From the NCBI GenBank assembly GCA_958295525.1, contig OY282355.1, positions 2,351,931-2,415,930 on the forward strand: 64,000 nt of DNA, in the 5' to 3' direction. The notes below the pieces were generated by a model that was not told where the DNA came from, did not search any database, and saw only the letters and a program-made list of their open reading frames with translations. Position numbers and translations under genes: made by a program. This DNA is from an uncultured Dehalococcoidia bacterium. GTDB taxonomy: Bacteria > Chloroflexota > Dehalococcoidia > Lucifugimonadales > Australimonadaceae. Shown one piece after another: positions 8,672 through 17,376 of the stretch (position 1 is the first letter of the stretch; every line of letters begins with the position of its first letter).

Positions 8672-9037
8672 GTCTAGCCTAACACGGCGCGGCGGAGGGC
8701 GGAGTTGGCGCGGGTCTGCCAGCCGGGGCCTTCCTCGCGGAGGCGGGCGATGACGTCGGCGTCCAAACGTATGGTCACCCGGGTCTTGGGGCGAGCCTTG
8801 CGCGCCCGCTCCCGCCTGAGGGACTCCTCTACGTGGGGAGCGACCTCAAAGGTGGGGCGCATTCGGGCCCAATCCTCGTCCGTGAGTTCCTTCGCGTCCG
8901 GGTTGGCGGCGATGGCCGCCCTGATAGCCGCGTCTTCCTCGGGCGTGGGGCTGATGTGATTAGGTTTGAGCGGCGGCATAGCGTCTAGCCTAACACGGCG
9001 CGGCGGAGGGCGGAGTTGGCGCGGGTCTGCCAGCCGG
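8672..9037. repeat. 55-bp exact direct repeat (8672-8726 and 8983-9037)
   Basis: The 3' end of the intact BrnA-like gene, including its stop, is present twice in the same orientation with no mismatch. It marks the tandem duplication that produced the truncated paralogue. Confidence 0.9.
8674..8979 (-). CDS. BrnA-like antitoxin, orphan
   Basis: 101 aa. The C-terminal part VTIRLDADVIARLREEGPGW followed by QTRANSALRRAV is the ribbon-helix-helix DNA-binding region of the BrnA antitoxin family. No BrnT toxin gene lies next to it on either strand, so it is an orphan or acts on a toxin elsewhere. The last 55 bp of the gene region (8672-8726) are repeated exactly at 8983-9037 just upstream, at the end of a truncated paralogue. 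Confidence 0.78.
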   Translation of the reverse strand: MPPLKPNHISPTPEEDAAIRAAIAANPDAKELTDEDWARMRPTFEVAPHVEESLRRERARKARPKTRVTIRLDADVIARLREEGPGWQTRANSALRRAVLG

Positions 9038-9208
9038 CTCCCGCCTGAGGAACTCGGCGAGACGGGGGTCGACCTCAAAGGCCGGACGCATCCGCGCGAA
9101 GTCGTCGTCCGTGAGTTCCCGCGTGTCGGGGTCGGCGGCGATGCCCGCGTTGATCGCCGCGTCTTCCTCAGGCGTCGGGAAGGTGATGCGCCGTTCGAGT
9201 TGCAGCAT
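8990..9208 (-). pseudogene. Truncated, frameshifted BrnA-like paralogue
   Basis: The first 50 or so residues (ITFPTPEEDAAINAGIAADP, RELTDDDFARMRPAFEVDP) are clearly homologous to the BrnA-like protein at 8674-8979. About 29 residues covering the DNA-binding strand (VTIRLDADV region) are deleted, and the remaining tail, exactly shared with the neighbour over 55 bp, is read one base out of frame (ending RPAPTPPSAAPC). It should therefore be non-functional as a DNA-binding antitoxin. Confidence 0.75.
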
Positions 9209-9248
9209 AGCGCCTTGCCTCTCTGTCATTGCCTTCCGCAGGCATAGG

Positions 9249-9464
9249 CTAGAGGGCGCGCACCTCCGTCATTGCGTCGTCGAGGAAGACGCCGTAGATG
9301 ATGTCGGGGTCGGCCTGCACCGCGTCGCCGGGCTTGTCGGGGCCGAAAGGCGAGTCGATGATGGCCACCGGGACGGCGCCGTTGGCGAGAGGGCCCGTGA
9401 CCTCGGCGGTCGCCCCGTTGGCGAGTTCCACTTTGTCGCCGGCCTTGAGGTTCTCCGCGCCCAT
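9249..9464 (-). CDS. Small protein coupled to the Rieske oxygenase, unknown
   Basis: 71 aa (MGAENLKAGDKVELANGATA then EVTGPLANGAVPVAIIDSP). Its ATG overlaps the oxygenase stop by one base (TGATG), so it is translated from the same message. It looks like a single small beta-barrel of KOW/SH3 type, with AGDKVELANG near the start. No known family is recognised. It is too small and lacks cysteines for a ferredoxin, so it is not the missing electron carrier. Confidence 0.65.
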   Translation of the reverse strand: MGAENLKAGDKVELANGATAEVTGPLANGAVPVAIIDSPFGPDKPGDAVQADPDIIYGVFLDDAMTEVRAL

Positions 9465-10834
9465 CAGGCGCCGACTCCCTGGCCGATCTCCTCGCGGCGC
9501 TTGGCGGCGTCCTCGCCGCCCGAGACGCCCCGGTCGTTCATTATGGGGCTGTACTTGCTGGCCATGCCCTGCCGCTCGAACGCGAACGCTTGGCCTCCGG
9601 CGAGTTCGGCGCGCTTCGACCAGTGCTCGGTGTCCATGCCCAGGTAGGCGTTGCGCTCGGGGTCGCGGAAGGTGTTGATGGGGTCGCCCCCGTCCTCCAC
9701 GATGCGAACCTGCTCCTCCAGCATCCGCCGGAACATAATGACGCCCTTGTCGGAGCGGCCGAGATGCTCGCCGGTGCGGTCGGCCACCGCGCCCTGCGTG
9801 ATCCACGCCGCGACGTCCTGCGCGGAGTTGGAGTCGAGGATTTCAAAGCGGACGCGCCCGTCGTCCTTGAGCGTGATGAGGGGCGGAGAGAAGAGAGGGA
9901 CGTCCTCGTCGCGCTGGTCGGGGTCGGCGGAGTTCTTCTTGGGGTGGCACATCACCCACCAGTGGCCGGTTCGCGTGTCGTCGAGAGGAACGCGGATCTG
10001 GAAGGAAGGCCCGACGCCGCGCGCGATGCCCGGAGCGTCGTCGGGGTCTTTCCACGTGTCGACGGCGACGCCGCTGCCGCCCTGCCGCAGGAAGTAGGGG
10101 AAGACGATGGGGTGGCCCTGCGCCCACTCGGGGTCGTCGTAGCCTCCGCCCTTGACGAGGCGGCGCTTGATGATGCCGTACTGGAACTTGTCGAAGCCGA
10201 TGCGCACGTTCTCGTAGCGGGGACGGAGTTTGTCGCCCTTGCCGTTGACGGTGGCGATGTAGTTGCCCCACTCGCCGTGCAGCCACTCGGAGTGGACGGG
10301 GTCGAGGGAGTTCTCCTGGCACTGGAGCCAGTTGCACGGGAGTTCCGTGTAGCCGATGTCGCGGACGACGCCGTCAACGGCGAAGACGTCCCAGTTGGGG
10401 AGGAGGGGGGCGGGGGCGGGGCCGAGGTAGGCGAAGATGAGGCCGGACTTGACCTCCAGCGGGTAGGTCTTGATGCGGACCTTGTCCTTGAAGTGGTTGT
10501 CCGGCGCCTCGGTCTCCTCGTAGGGCTGCTCGAGGCAGCGGCCGGTCTCGTCGAACATCCAGCCGTGGTAGGGGCAGCGGATGCCCTCGTCCGTGGGAAT
10601 GCCGTAGACCATGCCCATCCGGCGGTGGGGGCAGTAGTTGTCCACGAGGCCGTAGACCCCGGACTTGGACTTGTAGAGGACGAGGTCCTCCCCGAGGATG
10701 CGGATGGGCTTGGTGGCGCGGTCGTTCATCATGGGAACGGCGGCGATGGGATGCCAGTAGCGGCGCATCAGTTCGCCGGTGGGGGTTCCCGGCCCGACTC
10801 TGGTGAAGCGGTCGTTCTGTTCGGCGGTGAGCAT
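9464..10834 (-). CDS. Rieske non-heme iron oxygenase, large subunit
   Basis: 456 aa. The [2Fe-2S] ligands are C68-P-H70 and C87-P-Y-H90. The mononuclear iron site is D178-x2-H181-x4-H186 in ENSLDPVHSEWLHGEWG. This is the alpha-only layout of phthalate 4,5-dioxygenase-like and related aromatic hydroxylases/demethylases, which need a separate reductase; none is encoded here. The start at MLTAEQNDRFTRVGPGTPTG is family-typical, and longer reading upstream is not. Such oxygenases are abundant in marine SAR202-type Chloroflexota. Substrate unknown. Confidence 0.92.
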   Translation of the reverse strand: MLTAEQNDRFTRVGPGTPTGELMRRYWHPIAAVPMMNDRATKPIRILGEDLVLYKSKSGVYGLVDNYCPHRRMGMVYGIPTDEGIRCPYHGWMFDETGRCLEQPYEETEAPDNHFKDKVRIKTYPLEVKSGLIFAYLGPAPAPLLPNWDVFAVDGVVRDIGYTELPCNWLQCQENSLDPVHSEWLHGEWGNYIATVNGKGDKLRPRYENVRIGFDKFQYGIIKRRLVKGGGYDDPEWAQGHPIVFPYFLRQGGSGVAVDTWKDPDDAPGIARGVGPSFQIRVPLDDTRTGHWWVMCHPKKNSADPDQRDEDVPLFSPPLITLKDDGRVRFEILDSNSAQDVAAWITQGAVADRTGEHLGRSDKGVIMFRRMLEEQVRIVEDGGDPINTFRDPERNAYLGMDTEHWSKRAELAGGQAFAFERQGMASKYSPIMNDRGVSGGEDAAKRREEIGQGVGA

Positions 10835-11070
10835 CGTTGTGGCCTCCGCGCGCGCGTCGCGCAAGTTCAGGTTGCGACGGGAGCATAGCACAAGCGCGCG
10901 GAGAATGCGAGCGGCGGAACGCGGGGTTGGGCGGCGGGTTCGGAGAGAGCCAACGGCTCTCTGTCCCCTCGGAGCAAGGATATGGTGTATTCGCGCAGCA
11001 TTTTGGAGCGCAGCGGGCGGAGGCGGCGCGCTCCCGGTTCCGCCCTGCGTAAATGGACGGGCGCAAACGC

Positions 11071-11099
11071 TTGACAAGCCGTCCGCGTTCGCATACTAT
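11071..11099 (+). promoter_or_regulatory. Promoter of the 16S rRNA unit
   Basis: TTGACA (11071-11076), 17-bp spacer, TACTAT (11094-11099). Transcription would begin near 11106, giving a leader of about 160 nt before the mature 16S. The flanking gap 10835-11265 holds no other gene; it contains the leader with several short GC-rich hairpins. Confidence 0.8.
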
Positions 11100-11160
11100 A
11101 AGCGGGTTCCCCGTTCAGGGGAGCCGGGGACGCTCCTGTGGAGGGCTCCCGTGCAGGCGC

Positions 11161-11188
11161 CTTAACAAGTGAATAGTGGAAGGTAAAG
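11161..11188 (+). other. 16S processing stem, 5' arm
   Basis: GTGAATAGTGGAAGG (11169-11183) is the exact reverse complement of 12911-12925 downstream of the 16S, and the flanks (CTTAAC, AAAG) pair with 12929-12933 and 12907-12910. The long stem encloses the whole 16S and is the expected RNase III cleavage structure. Confidence 0.8.
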
Positions 11189-11265
11189 CGCCGCGCGCCT
11201 CCGTTTAGGCGGAGACGCGCAACCCTGTCAGTCTTGGCGAAACGGGTCTTTCGAGGCCCGCGAAC

Positions 11266-12769
<1,504 letters not shown>

Positions 12770-12906
12770 GGGAGCCCTTCATTGGGAACCCAGGTCGGTG
12801 CGCCATCGGAGCGCCGCCTAACCCGGACGATCGGTGAGCTTCTGCTCCCTCGTTCCGGCGACGGCGGACTCATCCCCTCCCCGGAGGGCGAGGCGCCAAC
12901 CAAAGT

Positions 12907-12933
12907 CTTTCCTTCCACTATTCACCGGTTAAG
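12907..12933 (+). other. 16S processing stem, 3' arm
   Basis: CCTTCCACTATTCAC (12911-12925) pairs perfectly with the leader at 11169-11183, with extra pairing on both sides. Its position just before the terminator shows that the primary transcript ends shortly after the 16S. Confidence 0.8.
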
Positions 12934-12940
12934 GCCAAAG

Positions 12941-12967
12941 AGAGGCCGACCGCGCAGGTCGGCCTCT
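12941..12967 (+). terminator. Terminator-like hairpin after 16S
   Basis: Perfect 11-bp stem (left arm AGAGGCCGACC, right arm 12957-12967) with a 5-nt loop, followed only by a short, weak T-rich stretch (CCGTCTATATC). Probably ends the rRNA transcript. Confidence 0.65.
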
Positions 12968-13012
12968 CCGTCTATATCAGGCCGCGCGAAGCGCGGGGCC
13001 GGAGAGAGCGAA

Positions 13013-13492
13013 ATGGCCGGCAAGACGCCCAGAGAACCGGCGAAACGCGCGGATGCGGCCGCCGCCAAACCAGCCGGCGCGGAGCCGGCGCTCCTCTCGG
13101 GCGGCAATCCGCAGATCCCGAAAGGCGACGGCGACGCCCCCGTGCAAGCCTACATCGCCGCAATGCCCGGCTGGAAGAGCGGCCTCGGTCGCCGCCTCGA
13201 TGACCTCATCGTCCGCAACGCCCCCGGCGTCCGCAAGGCCGTGCGGTGGAACTCGCCTTTCTACGGCGTCAAGGACAACGGGTGGTTCGCGAGTTATCAC
13301 GTCTTCACCCGCTACGTAAAAGTGACGTTCTTCCAGGGCGCGTCGCTCCGGCCCCTGCCGCCCGGCTCAGGCAAGGACAAGGACGCGCGCTGGGTCGACA
13401 TCCACCAGGGCGAACTCGACGAGGAGCAAATGGCCTCGTGGATCCGGCAGGCCGCCGCCCTGCCCGGCTGGAAGCACGGGACGACGCCGTAA
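13013..13492 (+). CDS. DUF1801 domain protein
   Basis: 159 aa; GGAGAG lies about 7 nt before the ATG. After an Ala/Lys-rich N-terminal tail of about 50 residues, the conserved core reads PGWKSGLGRRLDDLIVRNAP, VRKAVRWNSPFYGV, GWFASYHVFTRYVKVTFFQG. DUF1801 (YdhG/YdeI-like) proteins are small cytosolic proteins of unclear function, one member being implicated in iron transport regulation in Bacillus. Stands alone between the 16S unit and hsp20. Confidence 0.8.
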   Translation: MAGKTPREPAKRADAAAAKPAGAEPALLSGGNPQIPKGDGDAPVQAYIAAMPGWKSGLGRRLDDLIVRNAPGVRKAVRWNSPFYGVKDNGWFASYHVFTRYVKVTFFQGASLRPLPPGSGKDKDARWVDIHQGELDEEQMASWIRQAAALPGWKHGTTP

Positions 13493-13673
13493 CAAGGCGC
13501 CGCGGCGCCTCCGGCGCGCCCGGAGCGTGCTACGATTTCCCTCGCGCCGAACAAGGGCGCAGCGCCCGCCGTTCCGCCTCGGCGAGTAGCCCAGACCGCA
13601 AAGCCCGTAAGTCGCCCGCTCCCTCCATTCACACGGACGGGGGAGCGGGCGGCTTCGTTCGCGTCGCCAAATC

Positions 13674-13734
13674 TTGATATAATTCGTATCAGACCTATTG
13701 ACACGCCTGCCTCGCTTTGATACGATTCATATCA
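13674..13734 (+). promoter_or_regulatory. hsp20 promoter with two 17-bp operators
   Basis: -35 TTGACA (13698-13703), 17-bp spacer, -10 TACGAT (13721-13726). Two near-identical 17-mers of the form TGATA-N7-TATCA bracket it: TGATATAATTCGTATCA at 13675-13691, just upstream of the -35, and TGATACGATTCATATCA at 13718-13734, covering the -10. Their centres are 43 bp apart, about four helical turns. They match neither CIRCE nor HAIR. Confidence 0.8.
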
Positions 13735-13784
13735 AGTCAAGCGAGCCGCATTGGAGAGCGGCTCCGCAAGCAAGGAGGCAGATT

Positions 13785-14258
13785 ATGGCAATCGAACGCT
13801 GGAGCCCGTTCCGCGACCTCTACGCCCTCAGCAGGCCCTTCGGAGCGCGGCGCCTCTTCGCCGCGCCCTACGCAGGCGCCCGCCCCGACCGCTGGGCGAT
13901 CCCCCTCGACGTCCACCGCGATGACGGCGCCATCGTCGTCAGCGGCGCCCTCCCCGGCGTCGCTCCGTCCGACATCGGCGTGACCATCGAGGACGGCGTG
14001 CTGACCATCGAGGGGCGAACGGGCTCGGACGAAGAGCGCGAGGAGGGCGGCTACCTGCTGCGCGAGCGCCGGAACGGCGCGTTCCGCCGGTCGCTCCGCC
14101 TGCCGGACGACGTGGACGTGGACAACGCCGCCTCGACTTACGCGCACGGCGTCGTGACGATTCGCCTGCCGATGGCGGAAGGCAAGAAGGCCCGGCGCCT
14201 CACCCTCGACGTCGCCGGCGAAGCCCCGGCGCAGGAAGAGGCCGCCGCGACCGCCTAG
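13785..14258 (+). CDS. Small heat-shock protein, Hsp20/alpha-crystallin family
   Basis: 157 aa ATP-independent holdase chaperone. The alpha-crystallin domain spans about residues 40-140 with ALPGVAPSDIGVTIEDGVLT and the closing ASTYAHGVVTIRLPM (the usual A-x-x-x-N-G-V-L box, here AHGVV). AAGGAGG precedes the ATG at good spacing. Single gene under the two-operator promoter just upstream and ended by a strong terminator, so it is probably stress-induced on its own. Confidence 0.92.
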   Translation: MAIERWSPFRDLYALSRPFGARRLFAAPYAGARPDRWAIPLDVHRDDGAIVVSGALPGVAPSDIGVTIEDGVLTIEGRTGSDEEREEGGYLLRERRNGAFRRSLRLPDDVDVDNAASTYAHGVVTIRLPMAEGKKARRLTLDVAGEAPAQEEAAATA

Positions 14259-14284
14259 CCGCGGCGCGGACACGGGCCGACGAC

Positions 14285-14313
14285 GGACGCCCCGCGAAAT
14301 TCGCGGGGCGTCC
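14285..14313 (+). terminator. Rho-independent terminator of hsp20
   Basis: Perfect 14-bp stem with a 1-nt apex (so effectively a shorter stem and small loop), left arm GGACGCCCCGCGAA, followed by CCGTTTT. Confidence 0.85.
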
Positions 14314-14649
14314 CCGTTTTCAACCTACCGCGCTGCTCGCCTGCTCAGAATCTCCCCGTTATGCGCTTCCGGCGGCGGAGCGCTGCATAACTTCCCGCGC
14401 CCCACGCGGGCTCCCGCCTGCGGAGGGATGACGTCTATCGCTGGGAGTCCCGGCGGAACGGGCGCATCCCCCTGCCGCCTTCCGCAGGCGCGGCGCCCCG
14501 CCGATTTGACGGCGCGGGCGGGCGTCCGTATCCTCTACGCGCCGCCGACCCATGCGGGCGGCGAGCCTCATCCGCAAAGGAGCGCCCCTGCAAGCCGCCC
14601 GGATCCCTAGCGCGACCGGGACGGCGCCGCCGCAACGGGCTTCCTCTCA
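14314..14649. other. Gene-poor gap before the P1 peptidase
   Basis: No convincing gene. Around 14402-14430 there is a degenerate copy of the dispersed palindromic repeat (CGGGCTCCCGCCTGCGGAGG). No clear promoter was found for the downstream operon, though one must lie here or further upstream. Confidence 0.5.
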
Positions 14650-15663
14650 ATGAACGGCACGCTTACGGACACGCCCGGGCTGATCGCCGGACTCTACACC
14701 GACGCCGCCAACGGCACGGGCTGCGCCGTCGTGCTCGCGCTCGCAGGCGCGGTCGGCGGCGTGGACGTTCGCGGCGCGTCCCCGGGGACGCGGGAGACCG
14801 ACCTGCTGCGCTCCGAGAATACGGTCGCCCTCGTGAACGGCCTCGTTCTGAGCGGCGGAAGCGCCTACGGGCTGAGCGCGGCGGACGGGGTGATGCGTTT
14901 TCTGGAAGAGCGGGGCGTTGGCCACCGCGTCGGGAACCACATCGTGCCCATCGTTCCGGCGGCCATCATTTTCGACTTGGGCGTGGGCGACGGGGCCGTC
15001 CGTCCCGGGCCCGCCGAGGGCTACGCCGCCGCCTGCGCCGCGACTGCGGACCCGGTGGCCCAGGGCAGCGTCGGCGCGGGAACCGGCGCGACGGTGGGGA
15101 AGGCGCTGGGGCGCGAGCGCGCGATGAAGGGCGGGCTTGGAAGCGCGTCGCTCGACTTAGGCGAAGGCGTCGTGCTCGCCGCGCTCGTCGTCGTCAACGC
15201 GGTTGGCGGCGTGCACGACCCGGACTCCGGCGCGCTGCTGGCAGGGCCTCGCGGCGCGGACGGCGCGCCTATGGAGAGCGCGGCGGTCTACGCCGACCAC
15301 GCCTACGGCGGAGGAGCGGGGCGGTCCGCGCCTCTCCCGCTCGGCAACACGACGATCGGCGTCGTCGCGACGAATCTCGTCCTGACGAAAGCGCAGGCGA
15401 ATCGGCTGGCGACGGTCGCGCACGACGGGATCGCGCTGGCGGTGAGGCCGGCGCACACGCCGCATGACGGGGATACGATGTTCGCGCTCGCCACCGGCCA
15501 AATAGACGCGCCCGAGGAGTTCACGCGCCTCTGCGCGCTCACGCCGTCGGTGGTCGCCCGCGCCATCGTGTCGGGCATCGAGCATGCGGAGAGCCTGCAC
15601 GGGTTTCCTTCTTACCGGGAGAGGAACGGGCCGGGAAGGCGGGGAAGGAGCGGGGATGAGTGA
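14650..15663 (+). CDS. P1 family peptidase (DmpA/NylC-type N-terminal nucleophile hydrolase)
   Basis: 337 aa. Members self-cleave before a Thr or Ser that becomes the nucleophile; here LPLGNTTIGVVATN puts the cleavage at N233/T234. Other family stretches are LVLSGGSAYGLSAADGVMRF, IVPAAIIFDL and QGSVGAGTGATVGK. Activities in the family include D-aminopeptidase, beta-peptidyl aminopeptidase and 6-aminohexanoate-oligomer hydrolase; which applies is not clear. It is first in a four-gene unit with the pantothenate genes and its end overlaps the next gene by 8 bp. An amidase acting on a beta-alanine conjugate would fit the neighbourhood, but that is speculation. Confidence 0.88.
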   Translation: MNGTLTDTPGLIAGLYTDAANGTGCAVVLALAGAVGGVDVRGASPGTRETDLLRSENTVALVNGLVLSGGSAYGLSAADGVMRFLEERGVGHRVGNHIVPIVPAAIIFDLGVGDGAVRPGPAEGYAAACAATADPVAQGSVGAGTGATVGKALGRERAMKGGLGSASLDLGEGVVLAALVVVNAVGGVHDPDSGALLAGPRGADGAPMESAAVYADHAYGGGAGRSAPLPLGNTTIGVVATNLVLTKAQANRLATVAHDGIALAVRPAHTPHDGDTMFALATGQIDAPEEFTRLCALTPSVVARAIVSGIEHAESLHGFPSYRERNGPGRRGRSGDE

Positions 15664-16537
15664 GCGTCCGTCGGCGGCGTTCGTGGGAGCGGGGCGCGTG
15701 GCCGGAGCGCTCGCGCCGGCGCTTGCGCGGCTGGGCTACCGCGTCGCGGCGGTGGCGAGCCGTTCCCGAGAGTCGGCGGAGCGCGTGGCGGCGCTTGCGC
15801 CCGGGAGCCGCGCTGCGACGGCGCAAGAGGCGGCTGATTCGGCGGACGCGGTGTTCGTCACGACCTCCGACGGCGCAATCGCGGACGCGGCGGCGGGAAT
15901 CGCTTGGCGGCCCGGACAGTTCGCCGTGCATTGCAGCGGCGCGCTGACGCTCGAGCCGCTGCAGCCTGCGCGGGCGGCGGGCGCCAGCGTTGGCTCGTGG
16001 CATCCGTTCCAGACGTTCGGCGGCGGCGCGCAGTTGGAGGGCGTGACGTTCGGCATCGAGGCGGAGGGGGACGCGCTCGCGTTCTTGGAGCGTTTGTCCG
16101 AGGATGTGGGCGGCCACGCGCTGCGGGTTCCGGCGTCCGCTCGCGCGCTTTACCACGCGGCGTCGGTGATGAGTTGCGGCTATCTGACGACGCTGCTGCA
16201 CGAGGCGCGGACGCTCTGGGTTCGCGCCGGGCTGCCGCCGGAGCAGGCGGCAAGGGCGATAGGCCGCCTTGCGCGGACGACGCTGGCGAATATCGAAAGC
16301 GCGGGCGCGGGCGCGGCGTTGACGGGCCCGACCTCGCGCGGCGACGCGGGGACGGTGCGCTTGCATTTGGAAGCCGCGCGCGCCGCCGCCCCGGAACTGC
16401 TGCCGCTCTACAGGGAAATCAGCCTGCGCTCGGCGGAACTGGCGCGGGAGGCGGGGCGACCCGGCGGGCTTATGGATTGGGAAGCGCTGTTCGCCGAATA
16501 CGAGGCGGATCGGAAGCAGGGAGGCGCAAGGGGATGA
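15656..16537 (+). CDS. Rossmann-like/DUF2520 dehydrogenase-type protein in the pan operon
   Basis: 293 aa. N-terminal Rossmann nucleotide-binding fold (AAFVGAGRVAGALAPALARL), a central GSWHPFQTFGG motif and a helical C-terminal DUF2520 domain (YHAASVMSCGYLTTLLHEA, TGPTSRGDAGTVRLHL). The overall plan resembles ketopantoate reductase and prephenate dehydrogenase. It lies directly upstream of panB (ATGA overlap) and panC, while no panE is present. A ketopantoate reductase role is therefore a reasonable inference; a distinct reductase, PanG, has been reported in Francisella, but I cannot verify whether this is the same family. Confidence 0.8.
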   Translation: MSERPSAAFVGAGRVAGALAPALARLGYRVAAVASRSRESAERVAALAPGSRAATAQEAADSADAVFVTTSDGAIADAAAGIAWRPGQFAVHCSGALTLEPLQPARAAGASVGSWHPFQTFGGGAQLEGVTFGIEAEGDALAFLERLSEDVGGHALRVPASARALYHAASVMSCGYLTTLLHEARTLWVRAGLPPEQAARAIGRLARTTLANIESAGAGAALTGPTSRGDAGTVRLHLEAARAAAPELLPLYREISLRSAELAREAGRPGGLMDWEALFAEYEADRKQGGARG

Positions 16538-17373
16538 GCGTTCGCGCGCGGCGGTTGCAAGAGATGAAGCAGGCGGGCGAGCCCATCGTCTGCGTCACCG
16601 CGTATGATTTCCCGTCGGCGCGGCTCGCGGACGAGGCGGGCATTCCGGTCATCCTCGTCGGCGACAGCCTGGGGAACGCGGTCCTGGGGCACGACTCGAC
16701 GCTGCCCGTCACGCTCGGCGATATGGCGCATCACACGCGGGCGGTCGTCCGCGGGGCGCGGAACGCGCTCGTGATCGCGGATATGCCGTTTATGACGTAT
16801 CAGACGAGCGCGGACGACGCGATGCGGAACGCGGGGCGCTTGCTGCAAGAAGGCGGCGCGCAGGCCGTGAAACTCGAAGGCGGAAGGACAATCGCGCCGA
16901 CCGTCCGCCGGCTGACCGAGTCGGGCGTTCCGGTGATGGGGCACGTGGGACTGTTGCCGCAGTCGGTGCATCAGACCGGGGGCTATCGCGTGCAAGGACG
17001 GACGGCGGAGCAGGCGCGGGCGCTGCTGGACGACGCGCTCGCGCTCCAGGAGGCGGGGGCGTTCGCCGTCGTGATCGAGTCCGTCCCCGGAGACGTCGCG
17101 GCGGAGGCGACGCGCAGGCTGGCCGTTCCGACGATAGGCATCGGCGCGGGGGCGGGCTGCGACGGCCAAATTCAGGTTCTGCACGACTTGCTGGGGCTGA
17201 GCGCGCGGACGCCGCGCCACGCGAAGCGGTACGCCGATCTGAGCGGCGTCATCCTCGGCGCGCTGCGGGCGTACCGCGACGACGTGATCGAGCGGCGGTT
17301 CCCCGGCGCCGAGCACACGCCGGAGGCCGAGGCGGGAGCGGTCGCCGAGGCGTTCGGCGGGGACGGCGCGTAG
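16534..17373 (+). CDS. panB: 3-methyl-2-oxobutanoate hydroxymethyltransferase
   Basis: 279 aa. First committed step to pantothenate: transfers a hydroxymethyl group from methylene-THF to 2-oxoisovalerate, giving ketopantoate, in a Mg-dependent reaction. Diagnostic motifs: VTAYDFPSARLADEAG, VGDSLGN (metal ligand Asp), VTLGDMAHHTRAV, VKLEGG, PVMGHVGLLPQSV and the catalytic Glu region VIESVP. Normal family length. ATGA overlap with the preceding DUF2520 gene and 3 nt before panC. Confidence 0.96.
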   Translation: MSVRARRLQEMKQAGEPIVCVTAYDFPSARLADEAGIPVILVGDSLGNAVLGHDSTLPVTLGDMAHHTRAVVRGARNALVIADMPFMTYQTSADDAMRNAGRLLQEGGAQAVKLEGGRTIAPTVRRLTESGVPVMGHVGLLPQSVHQTGGYRVQGRTAEQARALLDDALALQEAGAFAVVIESVPGDVAAEATRRLAVPTIGIGAGAGCDGQIQVLHDLLGLSARTPRHAKRYADLSGVILGALRAYRDDVIERRFPGAEHTPEAEAGAVAEAFGGDGA

Positions 17374-17376
17374 GCG

